The translations under genes and the position numbers were made by a program. Of a DNA stretch of 64,000 bases, positions 16,726 to 25,532 are shown piece by piece. The stretch's first letter is position 1, and every line of letters starts with the position of its first letter. The notes below the pieces were generated by a model that worked only from the letters and a program-made list of their open reading frames with translations, did not search any database and was not told where the DNA came from. This stretch comes from Myxococcus dinghuensis (GTDB lineage Bacteria; Myxococcota; Myxococcia; Myxococcales; Myxococcaceae), in the NCBI RefSeq assembly GCF_024198235.1, contig NZ_JAKCFB010000040.1, forward strand, positions 16,439 to 80,438, in the 5' to 3' direction.

Positions 16726-17802
16726 ATGTACGCCCAGGTGGTTGACGAGGCGGATGTGCAGTTCGCGCGGCGCGTGGATCGCCAGGCGATGGCGGCGGTG
16801 ACGCGGCGGATGTCCCAGGTGAACGACGTGCGGGCGGTGTGGGCGCTGGTCACCCAGTGGGCCGTCATCGTGGCGTCCATCGCGGCGGTGGTGGTGGTGG
16901 ACCGCTGGTGGATGTGGCCGTTGGCGGCGGTGGTCATCGCCACGCGGCAGCACGCGCTCTTCATCCTGCTGCACGAGGCGTCGCACCACCACCTGCTGTC
17001 CAACCGCAAGGTGTCGGACGTGGTGTCGGACCTCTTCTGCGCCTTCCCGCTGAACATGACGACGGTGGGGTACCGGCACGAGCACATGCTGCACCACCGG
17101 CACGTGAACACGGACCAGGACCCGTACTGGGCGCACATGCAGCCGGACCCGTCCTGGCACTTCCCGCGCCCGCCGGTGCGCGCGGCGGCGGTGTTCCTGG
17201 GCGACGCGCTGGGCGTGTACATGCGGGGCCACATGAAGGTGGTGACGCCCTGGACGTACTGGGGCCGGCTGCTGGGCGGCGCGAAGCCGCGCCTGAGCAA
17301 GGCGGAGCACGCGCGCTACGCCCTCTACGTGGTGGGGCTCGTCACGCTGCTGGTGACGACGGGCGCGTGGCTGCACTGGCTGCTGTTGTGGGTGATGCCC
17401 ACCACGACGGTGATGATGGCCTTCTTCCGCCTGCGCGCGCTGGGCGAGCACCCGCTGGACGCGGAGGGCAAGGGCGACGAGACGCGCGAGACGCGCGACA
17501 TCCGGGCCACCCCGCTGGAGCGCCTCTTCGTGTCACCGCTCCACAGCAACTACCACCTCACGCACCACGCCTTCCCGTCCGTGCCCTTCTACAACCTGCC
17601 GCACATGCACCAGGAGCTGGAGAAGGCGGGCCTGCTGGAGGACGGCGTGAACCGCTTCGACTCGTACCTCGGCCGCAAGGACAACAGCCTGGTGAAGTAC
17701 CTGGTGCGCAAGCCGGACGCGCGCGTGTCCGCGCCGAAGCGGGACGTCGCCGCGGCGCCCACGGCCACGCCGGCGGGCTCCGGCGTGCCGATGCACTCGT
17801 AG
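16726..17802 (+). CDS. Membrane fatty acid desaturase
   Basis: Di-iron integral-membrane desaturase/hydroxylase, 358 residues. All three histidine boxes are present: HEASHHHLL, HEHMLHHRHVNTDQDP and HSNYHLTHHAFPSVP. Hydrophobic pairs lie near residues 40-80 and 195-230. It would introduce a double bond into acyl chains or a related lipid in the inner membrane. The start ATG at 16726 has GGAG 5 nt upstream; an earlier in-frame GTG has none. The 3' tail is Ala/Pro-rich. A large dyad and an AT-rich segment with AAGAAAATTCTT (16642-16653) lie upstream, suggesting regulated expression, for example by temperature or lipid state; that is inference. Confidence 0.92.
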   Translation: MYAQVVDEADVQFARRVDRQAMAAVTRRMSQVNDVRAVWALVTQWAVIVASIAAVVVVDRWWMWPLAAVVIATRQHALFILLHEASHHHLLSNRKVSDVVSDLFCAFPLNMTTVGYRHEHMLHHRHVNTDQDPYWAHMQPDPSWHFPRPPVRAAAVFLGDALGVYMRGHMKVVTPWTYWGRLLGGAKPRLSKAEHARYALYVVGLVTLLVTTGAWLHWLLLWVMPTTTVMMAFFRLRALGEHPLDAEGKGDETRETRDIRATPLERLFVSPLHSNYHLTHHAFPSVPFYNLPHMHQELEKAGLLEDGVNRFDSYLGRKDNSLVKYLVRKPDARVSAPKRDVAAAPTATPAGSGVPMHS

Positions 17803-17826
17803 CGCTGGAGCGAAGGACCCCCTCGC

Positions 17827-18750
17827 TCACGGGAAGCGCCGGAGCGAGCTCCACGGGAAGGGCTTCCAGAAGGGCGTGGTCACCACGTCCGCGTCCAGCG
17901 GGAACCACGGGGACGACCCCGCCCCCGACGCGAGGACCTGGAAGTCCTGGGCGGGCATGAACCCCTGGCCGAGCAGCGCCACCCGCGCGCCGGCCGTGTC
18001 GGTCGCCACGTCCAGCACCAGCACCGCGTGGCCGGGGCTGCCGCCCAGCACGAAGAAGTCCCCCGGCCGCACCTGCTCCCGCGACGGACGGCCCTTGGCG
18101 CCCTCCAGGGAGAGCGTGCCCGCGTACGTGAACACCTGGTCCAGGTACGCGCGGAACGCCTTGCGCGAGGCATCCGCCTGGGCGCTGCGCACCCACGTCA
18201 CCTTCGAGCCGGCGATGCGCGGCCTGTCGCCCTCCGCGTACTTCGGCCACGAGGCCAGGTGGCCGCTGGTGAAGCGGTAGGCGATGAGGTCGCGCTGGTT
18301 GCTGGACCAGAGCCACTCCGCGTGCAGGCGGATGATGGAGTCCGCGCACTGCTGGAGGTTGGCGGTGCCGATGTCCAGCTCCGCCACCGCGGCCAGCCGC
18401 GCGTCGTCCCCGGCCAGCACCTCGCCTCCCCGGAAGTGCAGCACCGGCGTCTCGGGTGCCCGCAGCGGCAGCCCGCGCAGCCACGCCCCGAACGAGCCCG
18501 CCTCCACGGCCACCCGCGTGAAACCCTCGGGCGGAGGGATGGCCGCGGACAGGGGACGCACCCGCGCGTCCTTCGCCAGCCACGAGTAGCGCGCCAGCTC
18601 GTCCTTCGTCGGGGCCCGGAGCTCCGGGGTGGCCTCCTCGGCCCGGACCGCGTGCAGGGGCGCCAGCAGCAGGGCCCAGAGCAGCCATGGCCCGGCGGCG
18701 CGCGCGGGAATCACGGGAGCGGAGGGGCGACGGGACACGGACTCGGGCAC
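17827..18750 (-). CDS. DUF4846 exported protein
   Basis: Conserved exported protein of about 307 residues. The GTG at 18750 is chosen because GGAG lies 6 nt upstream and it leads straight into a signal peptide (GPWLLWALLLAPLHAVRA). Longer starts overlap the divergent phosphatidyltransferase gene. The body has the DUF4846 hallmarks: RLHAEWLWSSNQRDLIAYRFTSG in pieces, DQVFTYAGTLSL, then PGDFFVLGGSPGHAVLVLDVA, GQGFMPAQDFQVL and WFPLD. The SPGHAVLV segment, with its conserved His, looks like the core of an NlpC-like fold, but no enzyme activity is established. It converges on the desaturase gene. Confidence 0.8.
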   Translation of the reverse strand: MPESVSRRPSAPVIPARAAGPWLLWALLLAPLHAVRAEEATPELRAPTKDELARYSWLAKDARVRPLSAAIPPPEGFTRVAVEAGSFGAWLRGLPLRAPETPVLHFRGGEVLAGDDARLAAVAELDIGTANLQQCADSIIRLHAEWLWSSNQRDLIAYRFTSGHLASWPKYAEGDRPRIAGSKVTWVRSAQADASRKAFRAYLDQVFTYAGTLSLEGAKGRPSREQVRPGDFFVLGGSPGHAVLVLDVATDTAGARVALLGQGFMPAQDFQVLASGAGSSPWFPLDADVVTTPFWKPFPWSSLRRFP

Positions 18751-18934
18751 GGGGGACTCCGGAGCGGAGGGGACGGGCGGACCGCCCCGGGGGCTGATGG
18801 AGATGGAGGACTGTGGCGGCCAGAAGGTTCCATCGCCGCGACGCGGTGTCGAATCCTTCGACCGATCGCCCGCCTGCCCGTACCCGAGGGGAGGACCGAG
18901 TGCCTGACGGAGTCCCATCCCCGACGACAGGTGC

Positions 18935-19564
18935 ATGACGATGTCCGAGCACTACCTTTGGTCGAAGATGGGCCGTCAGGCGAGCCTCGTGTTGCTCAAT
19001 GCGCTGTCCCTGTCCCGCCTGCCCATGGCGGTGGCCTTCATCCTCGTGTCCGACCCGAAGGTCCGCGCCGCGCTCGTCCTGCTGGCCGCTTTCTCCGACT
19101 TCCTGGATGGATGGCTCGCCCGCCACAAGGGCCTGGCCACGCGCCTGGGCGCGCTCATCGACCCGGTGGCGGACCGCGGCTTCATGGTGACGGCCATCCT
19201 GGTCTGCTACCTCGACGGACTCATCGGGCCGCTGGAGGTGCTGCTGCTGCTGGTGCGGGACATCGGCACCGCCATCGGCTTCCTCGTCACCCGGCTGGTG
19301 CCCCGGCTGCGGCCCGTGGAACTCAAGGCGCGGATGCTCGGCAAGGTCGTCACCACGCTCCAACTGGTGGCGTTGCTGTGTGTGCTGCTGCTGCCCGTCG
19401 CGGTGCGGCCCCTCGTCGCGCTCATCGGCGTGCTGTCGCTCGCGTCCGTGGTGGACTACTCGCGCGCGGTGCTCAAGGCGCGGGCGACCACCGCGAGGGA
19501 GTCCCGCGCGCGCTCCGGGACCGCGCGGAGTCCATCCGCGCCCATGCATCCGGTGCGCAAGTAG
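18935..19564 (+). CDS. CDP-alcohol phosphatidyltransferase family protein
   Basis: Integral-membrane phospholipid synthase, 209 residues, that transfers a phosphatidyl group from CDP-diacylglycerol to an alcohol. The family signature is complete: D55, D58-G59, A62-R63, G72, D76 and D80 in DFLDGWLARHKGLATRL followed by GALIDPVADR. About five hydrophobic helices are present. The acceptor (glycerol phosphate, inositol, serine or another) cannot be read from the sequence. ATGs at 18935 and 18941 are both usable. It is divergent from the DUF4846 gene. Confidence 0.9.
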   Translation: MTMSEHYLWSKMGRQASLVLLNALSLSRLPMAVAFILVSDPKVRAALVLLAAFSDFLDGWLARHKGLATRLGALIDPVADRGFMVTAILVCYLDGLIGPLEVLLLLVRDIGTAIGFLVTRLVPRLRPVELKARMLGKVVTTLQLVALLCVLLLPVAVRPLVALIGVLSLASVVDYSRAVLKARATTARESRARSGTARSPSAPMHPVRK

Positions 19565-19711
19565 TCGGGAAGGGGTGTGCGCCGACGCGAGCGGCATGGC
19601 CTCGCACGTCCGAAGCGAATCGGCAGCGGCGGCAGCGGCGCGCGCGTCGTGGCACGAACGACGAAAGCGGCGAGGGACCGCGGGTGTCCCTCGCTCGGAA
19701 GGGGGGAGGCG

Positions 19712-19939
19712 TCAGCCCTGTGGGGGTGGCGCGGAGTCGGTGCCGTGGGGCTCGGGCAGGCCCAGGATTCGGGCACGTTCGGCGGTGGCGGCGGCGCGTT
19801 CGGACTCGGTCATCTCCGCCCACACCTCGTCCATGTCATCCAGCAGGACATCCTCTTCAGGGGAGTCCCCTTCCGGATGACGGGCACGCAGGCCCAGCAG
19901 CTTGCGCAGGAGCGCGCGGTAACGGTCGAAAGCAGTCAT
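19712..19939 (-). CDS. Small conserved hypothetical protein
   Basis: Acidic protein of 75 residues, soluble, with an N-terminal amphipathic helix (FDRYRALLRKLLGLRAR) and a central acidic run (SPEEDVLLDDMDEVWAEMTESE). The start has an excellent GGGAGG Shine-Dalgarno, which supports a real gene. The layout, with an Arg/Leu-rich helix then an acidic patch ending before a Pro-rich tail, recalls small helical proteins found in many myxobacterial genomes. No function can be assigned. Confidence 0.65.
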   Translation of the reverse strand: MTAFDRYRALLRKLLGLRARHPEGDSPEEDVLLDDMDEVWAEMTESERAAATAERARILGLPEPHGTDSAPPPQG

Positions 19940-20008
19940 GAAGGGAACCTCCCAGCCTGGGACGGGCCTGCGCGTGAGTGACTGACGGGATGGGCTCGGA
20001 CTCGCGCT

Positions 20009-20671
20009 TCACTCCTTGGCGTTCGGCTTCGGTAGCACGGAGATCTCCTCGGTCTGGTGCTGCCCCAGCATGTCCACCACCGCGCTCACCCGGTCTCCGC
20101 GCTTCAACTCACGAAGCCCGATATCCTTCCCGTCGCGCGTCACCTTCGTCCGGGACTCCACGCTCAACGAGAGGGGCGCGCCGGAGTCGTCCGTCAGGAC
20201 GACCCGCGACGGCGACACCGAACGCACCACGCCCGAATAGGTGGCCGTCACCACCGCCGTCCCCGCGGGCACAGGGACCGTGGCCTCCGCGGGGGGCACG
20301 TCGCTGACACTCGGTGGATTGCGGAGCGCGGGGGTGGCGCTCCCGTTGGCCGGGGGCGCGCCACGAGGCTGCGACGCCGCCGCCCCGGAGCCGCCGGTCC
20401 CGGAGGACTGAGCCCGCAGGCTCGCGACCTCCTGGCGCAACTGCGCCACCTCCGCGCGCAGCGTCGCCACGCTGTGCCACAGCTCGGAGACCTCGGCCTC
20501 CGAGGGCGCGGGCCGGGACACGGAGGGCGTGCTCGTCTGTGAGGGAGGGGCGGTCCGCCGGGCATCCCCCGCGTCGGGAGTCTGCGCCCGCGCGTCGGAG
20601 CCTCCGCCACAGAACAGCAGCAGCGACAGCCCGGCGATGCCCAACGCCCACCACGCGACCTTCGGCTGCAT
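20009..20671 (-). CDS. Exported hypothetical protein with coiled coil
   Basis: Protein of 220 residues. An N-terminal hydrophobic segment (VAWWALGIAGLSLLLFCGGG) acts as a signal or anchor. A Thr/Pro-rich linker is followed by a short coiled coil (residues about 60-90, LWHSVATLRAEVAQLRQEV pattern) and a second Ala/Pro linker. The C-terminal domain of about 90 residues (VTATYSGVVRSVSPSRVVL, then LRELKRGDRVSAVVDM) looks like a small beta-barrel, similar to DUF5666-type OB folds. GGAGG precedes the ATG at 20671. It is probably periplasmic and envelope-associated; the function is unknown. Confidence 0.7.
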   Translation of the reverse strand: MQPKVAWWALGIAGLSLLLFCGGGSDARAQTPDAGDARRTAPPSQTSTPSVSRPAPSEAEVSELWHSVATLRAEVAQLRQEVASLRAQSSGTGGSGAAASQPRGAPPANGSATPALRNPPSVSDVPPAEATVPVPAGTAVVTATYSGVVRSVSPSRVVLTDDSGAPLSLSVESRTKVTRDGKDIGLRELKRGDRVSAVVDMLGQHQTEEISVLPKPNAKE

Positions 20672-20921
20672 GTGGCTCGGCCTCCCTTCCCACCGGTGAA
20701 AGGTGGGGCCTGCCCGGTCACGGACAACCACTGGGCGGGCAACGCAGCGCTCGGAGAGCAAGCCACCAGCCTGGCCATGGCCCGCCCTCACGAGGAGCGC
20801 GGCCGGACCTCGCGCCGTGTCCTGGAAAATGCGGCCCTGAAACTTCCGCGAGGCTCGTGTCACTCCACCGGCGACCGCGGCGGCATGCGCCGCGCCATCT
20901 TCCTTCGCCAGGAGTCCCGCC

Positions 20922-22244
20922 GTGTCCAAGTCGTCCGTCTGGGTGAGCCTCGCCGTGGGGCTCGTGTTGGGTTTCGTGGGGGGCCGCGCCGTCCCGGCGT
21001 CCAGTCCAACGACGGGGAGCGCCCCCGGAGCGCCCGCCGCCGCCGCGAAGGCCCCCGCGCCGAGGCAGCGCCCGCCCATCTCGCCTGTCGTCTACAAGGT
21101 GCCGCTCGACGGCTCCCTCTTCGCGGGCAACGAGGGCGCGCTCGTCACGCTCGTCGAGTTCTCCGACTACCAGTGCCCCTTCTGCGCGCGGGGCCACGGC
21201 ACGGTGAAGCAGCTCCAGCAGCGCTACGGCGACAAGCTGCGGCTGGTGATGAAGCACCACCCGCTGGGCAACCACCCGCGCGCCCGTCCCGCGGCGCTCG
21301 CGGCGCTCGCGGCCGGCGAGCAGGGGAAGTTCTGGCCCTACCACGACGCCCTCTTCGCCAACCCGAAGGCGCTGGACGACGAGGACCTGGAGCGGCTCGC
21401 GAAGGAGCTGGGGCTCGACGTGGCGCGCTGGAAGCAGGACCTCGCGTCGCCGGCCCACGCGGAGCGCCTCCGCCAGGACGAGGCGCTCGCGATGCAGTTG
21501 GGCGCCACCGGCACGCCGGGCTTCTTCGTCAACGGCCGCTTCATCAACGGCGCGCAGCCCCTCGAGGTCTTCACCGCCGTGGTGGACGAGGAGCTGGCCA
21601 AGGCGGATGCGCTGGTGAAGACCGGCGTGCGCCCGACGGAGGTCTACGCTCGCACCATCGAGCGCGGCGTGGACCGTCCCCCCGCGCCGCCCGCGCCCGC
21701 GGAGCCTCCCGTGCAGAAGGTGGAGGTGGGTGACGCGCCCGCGCGCGGCCCCGCGAACGCGCCCGTCACGCTTGTGGCGTGGTCGGACTTCGAGTGCCCG
21801 TTCTGCTCGCGCGCCGTGCCCACGCTCAAGGCGCTGGAGCAGGAGTACGCCGGGAAGCTGCGCGTGGCCTTCAAGCAGCAGCCGCTGCCCAACCACCCGC
21901 ACGCGCGGCTCGCGGCGGCGGCGGCGCTCGCGGCGCACGAGCAGGGCAAGTTCTGGGAGATGCACGACGTGCTCTTCGCCAACCAGCGGCAGTTGGAGCG
22001 GGAGTCGCTGGAGGGCTACGCGAAGCAGCTCGGCCTGGACCTGACGCGCTTCAAGCAGGCGCTCGACTCCAACCGCTTCGACGCGCGCGTCACGGCGGAC
22101 GCCGAGGAGGGCTCCCGGCTGGGCGTGAGCGGCACGCCGTCCTTCTTCGTCAACGGCCGCCTCATCGTGGGCGCGGTGCCCATCGACCAGTTCCGCCGCG
22201 TCATCGACGAGGAGCTGAAGAAGTCCGGCGTCGCCACGCGCTAG
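20922..22244 (+). CDS. Exported thioredoxin-fold protein with two DsbA domains
   Basis: Protein of 440 residues with an N-terminal membrane anchor (VWVSLAVGLVLGFVGG), then two tandem DsbA-type domains. Each has a CPFC active site (C85/C88 in SDYQCPFCARG, C292/C295 in SDFECPFCSRA) and a cis-proline loop (TGTPGFFVNGR and SGTPSFFVNGR). The shared pattern continues through HPLGNHPRAR and QPLPNHPHAR, so the halves arose by internal duplication. Single-domain relatives catalyse disulfide formation or isomerisation in the periplasm. A GTG start with GGAG upstream is used. A DsbB or DsbD partner is not adjacent. Confidence 0.9.
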   Translation: MSKSSVWVSLAVGLVLGFVGGRAVPASSPTTGSAPGAPAAAAKAPAPRQRPPISPVVYKVPLDGSLFAGNEGALVTLVEFSDYQCPFCARGHGTVKQLQQRYGDKLRLVMKHHPLGNHPRARPAALAALAAGEQGKFWPYHDALFANPKALDDEDLERLAKELGLDVARWKQDLASPAHAERLRQDEALAMQLGATGTPGFFVNGRFINGAQPLEVFTAVVDEELAKADALVKTGVRPTEVYARTIERGVDRPPAPPAPAEPPVQKVEVGDAPARGPANAPVTLVAWSDFECPFCSRAVPTLKALEQEYAGKLRVAFKQQPLPNHPHARLAAAAALAAHEQGKFWEMHDVLFANQRQLERESLEGYAKQLGLDLTRFKQALDSNRFDARVTADAEEGSRLGVSGTPSFFVNGRLIVGAVPIDQFRRVIDEELKKSGVATR

Positions 22245-22265
22245 CGACGGCCCGTGCCCGCCGCG

Positions 22266-23477
22266 TCAGCGGGACGACGCGACGGGCGCGCGCACGCGGG
22301 GCACGAGGAAGAACAGGCGCCCCTTCTGCTTCATCATGCCGGCGGCCAGCTCCGCCGCCGGTCCCCGGCCCCAGAAGACGTCCACGCGGCCCGCGCCGCG
22401 AATGGCCCCTCCCGTGTCCTGGTTGAACACGAAGCGGGACAAGGGCCGCCACTGCACCGAGCCGTCCGCCATGCGCACCGGGTGGTCGGTGAGGATGAAG
22501 GCCAGTCCGCCCTTGGGGAACAGCCGCGCGTCCGTGGCGATGGAGCGGCCCGGCGTCACCTCTCGGCCCAGCGAACCCACCGCGGCGCCCTTGAGGACGC
22601 GGAAGAAGACATACGACTCGTTGAAGTCCAGCACGCGGTCGCGCTGGGAGGGATTGGCCGCAAGCCAGCTCCGCAGCGCCTGCATCGACATCTGCTCCTT
22701 GGGGATGGCGTTCTCCTGGATGAGCAGCGAGCCGATGCTGCGATAGGGGCGCCCGTTCGACGCGGCATAGCCGACACGCCGCTCGGTGCCGTCCACGAGG
22801 CGCAGCGTGCCGCTGCCCTGCACCTCCATGAAGAACAGCGCCACCGGGTCCTTCGCCCACGCCAGCTCCAGCTTGCGGTTGGACAGGCGGCCCGCGCGGA
22901 TGTCGGCGCGCGTCCAGTAGGGCAGCAGCTTCTTCCCCTCCAGCCGTCCGAAGACCTTCTCGTTGGCGAAGCGCTCCGCGAAGGGCTCCAGCGGCACCTC
23001 GATGATGTCGTCCGGCAGCCCGAGGATGGGCACGGAGTACTCCTCCGTCCGCGTGAGGCTCGCCTCGACGGTGGGCTCGTAGTAGCCCGTGAAGAGCACC
23101 TGGCCGTCCTCGCCGCCCGCGGACTCCAGCAGCTCGAAGTCCTCCATCACCGCCGTCGAGACCTCGAGCGAGGTCATGCCGTCGGTGAGGCGCGCGGAGA
23201 GCCGCTCCAGCGCGGCCACCAACTCCGCGGCCGGGACCTCGCGAGGGCCATAGACGAAGCGATGGTCCGCCGGACGCGTGCGCAGCCAGACGAGGCTCTC
23301 CGCCAGCGCGACCCGCAGGCTCGCCGTCTCACCGTCGTCCACCAGCTTCACGGACTCGGGCAGCTCCACCAGCGCGTCCTCGGGCTTCGTCACGGCCGGA
23401 CGCTGCACCCGCGCACACGACACACAGAGGAGGAGGCACAGCACCAGCGAGAGGCGTCGGACGGGCCGCGTGAGCAT
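22266..23477 (-). CDS. mltA: Membrane-bound lytic murein transglycosylase A
   Basis: Lipoprotein of 403 residues that cleaves peptidoglycan glycan strands to 1,6-anhydro products. The lipobox is LLCVSC near residue 21. The MltA domain shows VLFTGYYEPTVEASL, LPYWTRADIRAG, ALFFMEVQGSGTLRL and FFRVLKG. The C-terminal 3D domain has FNQDTGGAIRGAGRVDVFWG, carrying the catalytic-type aspartates. The length is close to E. coli MltA (365) with a longer N-terminus. It converges on the double-DsbA gene with about 20 bp between stops. It probably acts at the outer-membrane inner face during wall turnover. Confidence 0.92.
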   Translation of the reverse strand: MLTRPVRRLSLVLCLLLCVSCARVQRPAVTKPEDALVELPESVKLVDDGETASLRVALAESLVWLRTRPADHRFVYGPREVPAAELVAALERLSARLTDGMTSLEVSTAVMEDFELLESAGGEDGQVLFTGYYEPTVEASLTRTEEYSVPILGLPDDIIEVPLEPFAERFANEKVFGRLEGKKLLPYWTRADIRAGRLSNRKLELAWAKDPVALFFMEVQGSGTLRLVDGTERRVGYAASNGRPYRSIGSLLIQENAIPKEQMSMQALRSWLAANPSQRDRVLDFNESYVFFRVLKGAAVGSLGREVTPGRSIATDARLFPKGGLAFILTDHPVRMADGSVQWRPLSRFVFNQDTGGAIRGAGRVDVFWGRGPAAELAAGMMKQKGRLFFLVPRVRAPVASSR

Positions 23478-23785
23478 GGTCCCTCGTACCTACTCCAGCC
23501 TCGGCCTCCGCGACACTTCCCGGGCACCCGGCACACTGCCTGTCGCGCGACGCGTCCACCGCGATGCGTGTCCGGTGCTCGCGCCAACGTCGTGACGGAG
23601 TCCTCCCTCGCGCGGCCGCACCGGGCAGGAGGCCATGCGACCGCACGGGACACGGACTCCTGCGCGTCCACCCGCGCCACCGTCCGCGCAGCGCGCACTC
23701 GCGTCGGCGCGGAGGACGACGCCAACTTCGCGGTGCGTCCAGGCACGCGGCCACGGAGGCCGGCCTTCACGCGGGAGCCACCGAC

Positions 23786-24142
23786 ATGAATCCATGGAAA
23801 CTGGCGAAGGCGCTGGGTTGGCTGAGCATCGGACTCGGGCTGAGCGAGCTGCTCGCCCCTCGGGCGCTGGCCCGCTTCCTCGGCATGCGCAAGGGCATCG
23901 GACTGCTGCGCGCCTATGGCCTCCGAGAAATCGCCGCGGGCGTCGGCATCCTCACGCGCCCCGACCCCACGCCCTGGGTCCGGGCCCGCGTGGCCGGGGA
24001 CCTGCTGGACCTCGCCAGCCTGGGCCCGGCGATGAAGCAGAGCCCTCGCCAGCAGAACGTCGGCGGCGCCGTGGCCTTCGTGCTCGGCGCCACCGCGGTG
24101 GATGCGTATTGCGCGAAGCGGCTCGGCGAGCTGTCCGCCTGA
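23786..24142 (+). CDS. Small membrane protein, conserved hypothetical
   Basis: Protein of 118 residues with three hydrophobic segments (LAKALGWLSIGLGLSELLAP, GLREIAAGVGILT, VGGAVAFVLGATAVDAY). The pattern LSIGLGLSELLAPRALARFLGM and LRAYGLREIAAGVGIL recurs in a family often annotated as cyclase/dehydrase-associated or DUF4267-like membrane proteins; no activity is established. GGGAG precedes the ATG at 23786. It converges with the dioxygenase gene, 15 bp between stops. Confidence 0.75.
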   Translation: MNPWKLAKALGWLSIGLGLSELLAPRALARFLGMRKGIGLLRAYGLREIAAGVGILTRPDPTPWVRARVAGDLLDLASLGPAMKQSPRQQNVGGAVAFVLGATAVDAYCAKRLGELSA

Positions 24143-24157
24143 GCCGCCCCGTCCCCC

Positions 24158-25249
24158 TTACGCGTAGGGGTTGTAGAACTTCGCGAACGTCGCGCGAGCG
24201 AACTCGCCGAACGTCATCCCGGGCTGGAACGCCCCCACGCGGGACTCCGCGGGGTCCGCGCCCTGCGGTGCGGGCATGGGCGCGTCGTTGTCCGGCTGCA
24301 TGAAGACGGCGAAGGTGGAGCGGGAGATGTTGCGGCTGGCCGGGTGGGCCAGCGCCTGCACCGCGTGCGGCGTCGAGCGCAGCAGGCCGCCGGTGACGAT
24401 CTGCGCGCTCTCGCCAATCTGGAACGCCAGGCAGTCGCGCGGGATGACCACCTTGCGCTCCTCGCCGGTGCGCGTGCGGACGTACAGGCCCGCCTCCGGG
24501 TCCGGCAGGGCGATGTCCTGCCGCGCCGGCGCCTTCGCGCCCGGCTCCGCCTCGAAGTACATGGCCGGGCACAGCGCGGTGAGCGAGCCGTGGTCGCTGT
24601 GCCAGCCACACCACGAGTCGCGCGTGCGCGGCGTCGCGTCCTCGTTGATGGCGAAGTAGTAGAGCAGCCGCGCCTTGCACGCGCGCGACTCGCGGATGGT
24701 CCGCTCCAGCTCCGCCTCCGGCGCCAGCCGGTCACCCAGCTTCGACTTCACGTACCGGTCGCACTGCGCGGCCACCAGCATCCCCACCTCCACCATCTTC
24801 TGGCCCAGCGCCATGAAGGCGGGGCGCAGCTGGGGGAAGTCCTCTCCCGGCCAGACGTTGGGGTGGTAGTTCTCCGGGTACTTCTCCACCAGCGCCGTGT
24901 CCTGCTGGGGAACGTCGTACTGGGGATTGTTGTAGTAGGAGCCCTTGAACTCGTCGAACTGGCCGGGCTTGAGCAGCTCCTTGCCGTGGCTCCAACCGAA
25001 GGAGTAGCTGCTGCGTTCGTGGACGTAGCGGTCCTTCACCGCGTTGGGCAACGCGGCGAACTGGAAGCCCAGGGGCAAGAGGCCGCTGCGCAGCTCCACC
25101 AGTCCGGGGATGCCCCGGACGACGAGCAGGCCGATGCCGTCATGCCCATACGCGCGCTCGATGTCCGCGGACAGGTCCGCGCCGTCCATCAGCTTCGCGT
25201 AATCGAGAACCACCACTGCATCCTTCGCTCCACCCACGTCGCTGCTCAT
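24158..25249 (-). CDS. 2-oxoglutarate/Fe(II)-dependent dioxygenase, isopenicillin N synthase-like
   Basis: Cytoplasmic non-heme iron enzyme, 363 residues. The iron site is H217-x-D219 in GWHSDHGSLTAL plus H295 in TPHAVQAL, with Arg310 as the likely 2-oxoglutarate carboxylate ligand in SRSTFAVF. This is the HxD...H...R pattern of the IPNS/DIOX-like superfamily. The N-terminal DIOX_N region includes GLLVVRGIPGL and the SYSFGWSHGKE stretch. The start has GAGG 8 nt upstream. No biosynthetic cluster surrounds it, so the substrate is unknown. Plant- and fungus-like members occur sporadically in bacteria. Confidence 0.87.
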   Translation of the reverse strand: MSSDVGGAKDAVVVLDYAKLMDGADLSADIERAYGHDGIGLLVVRGIPGLVELRSGLLPLGFQFAALPNAVKDRYVHERSSYSFGWSHGKELLKPGQFDEFKGSYYNNPQYDVPQQDTALVEKYPENYHPNVWPGEDFPQLRPAFMALGQKMVEVGMLVAAQCDRYVKSKLGDRLAPEAELERTIRESRACKARLLYYFAINEDATPRTRDSWCGWHSDHGSLTALCPAMYFEAEPGAKAPARQDIALPDPEAGLYVRTRTGEERKVVIPRDCLAFQIGESAQIVTGGLLRSTPHAVQALAHPASRNISRSTFAVFMQPDNDAPMPAPQGADPAESRVGAFQPGMTFGEFARATFAKFYNPYA

Positions 25250-25401
25250 CCCGAACGCCTCATCTCTCCCTGGACCTGACCGCCCGGCGGAATGGGGAAC
25301 ACGGCGTGCTCACCCGACGACCGGTGCGTGTGCACAGGGGGCACACAGCATAGCCGACTCCCCCGCCCGCGCGACGCGTCAACACGGCCGCCCGCCCGGC
25401 C

Positions 25402-25425
25402 CGACACGTCGAGCGACACGTCGAG
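25402..25425. repeat. Tandem 12-bp repeat upstream of lipase gene
   Basis: CGACACGTCGAG occurs twice head to tail with no gap. It lies 108 bp before the lipase ATG. It could be a regulator site or a chance duplication. Confidence 0.5.
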
Positions 25426-25532
25426 GGTCCCCCCGACCCGGGCTCCCAGTGCAGGCGCCCTCCGTCCCGGAGCACGGCCGTCCAGGCACAACCGATGCAC
25501 AAGGGCACCGCGACCTCGAAAGGACGCCGACC

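Noticed and set aside
15118..17802. Natural-product gene cluster around P450 and desaturase
   Set aside because: No synthase, terpene cyclase or transporter is adjacent and a hairpin separates the two genes.
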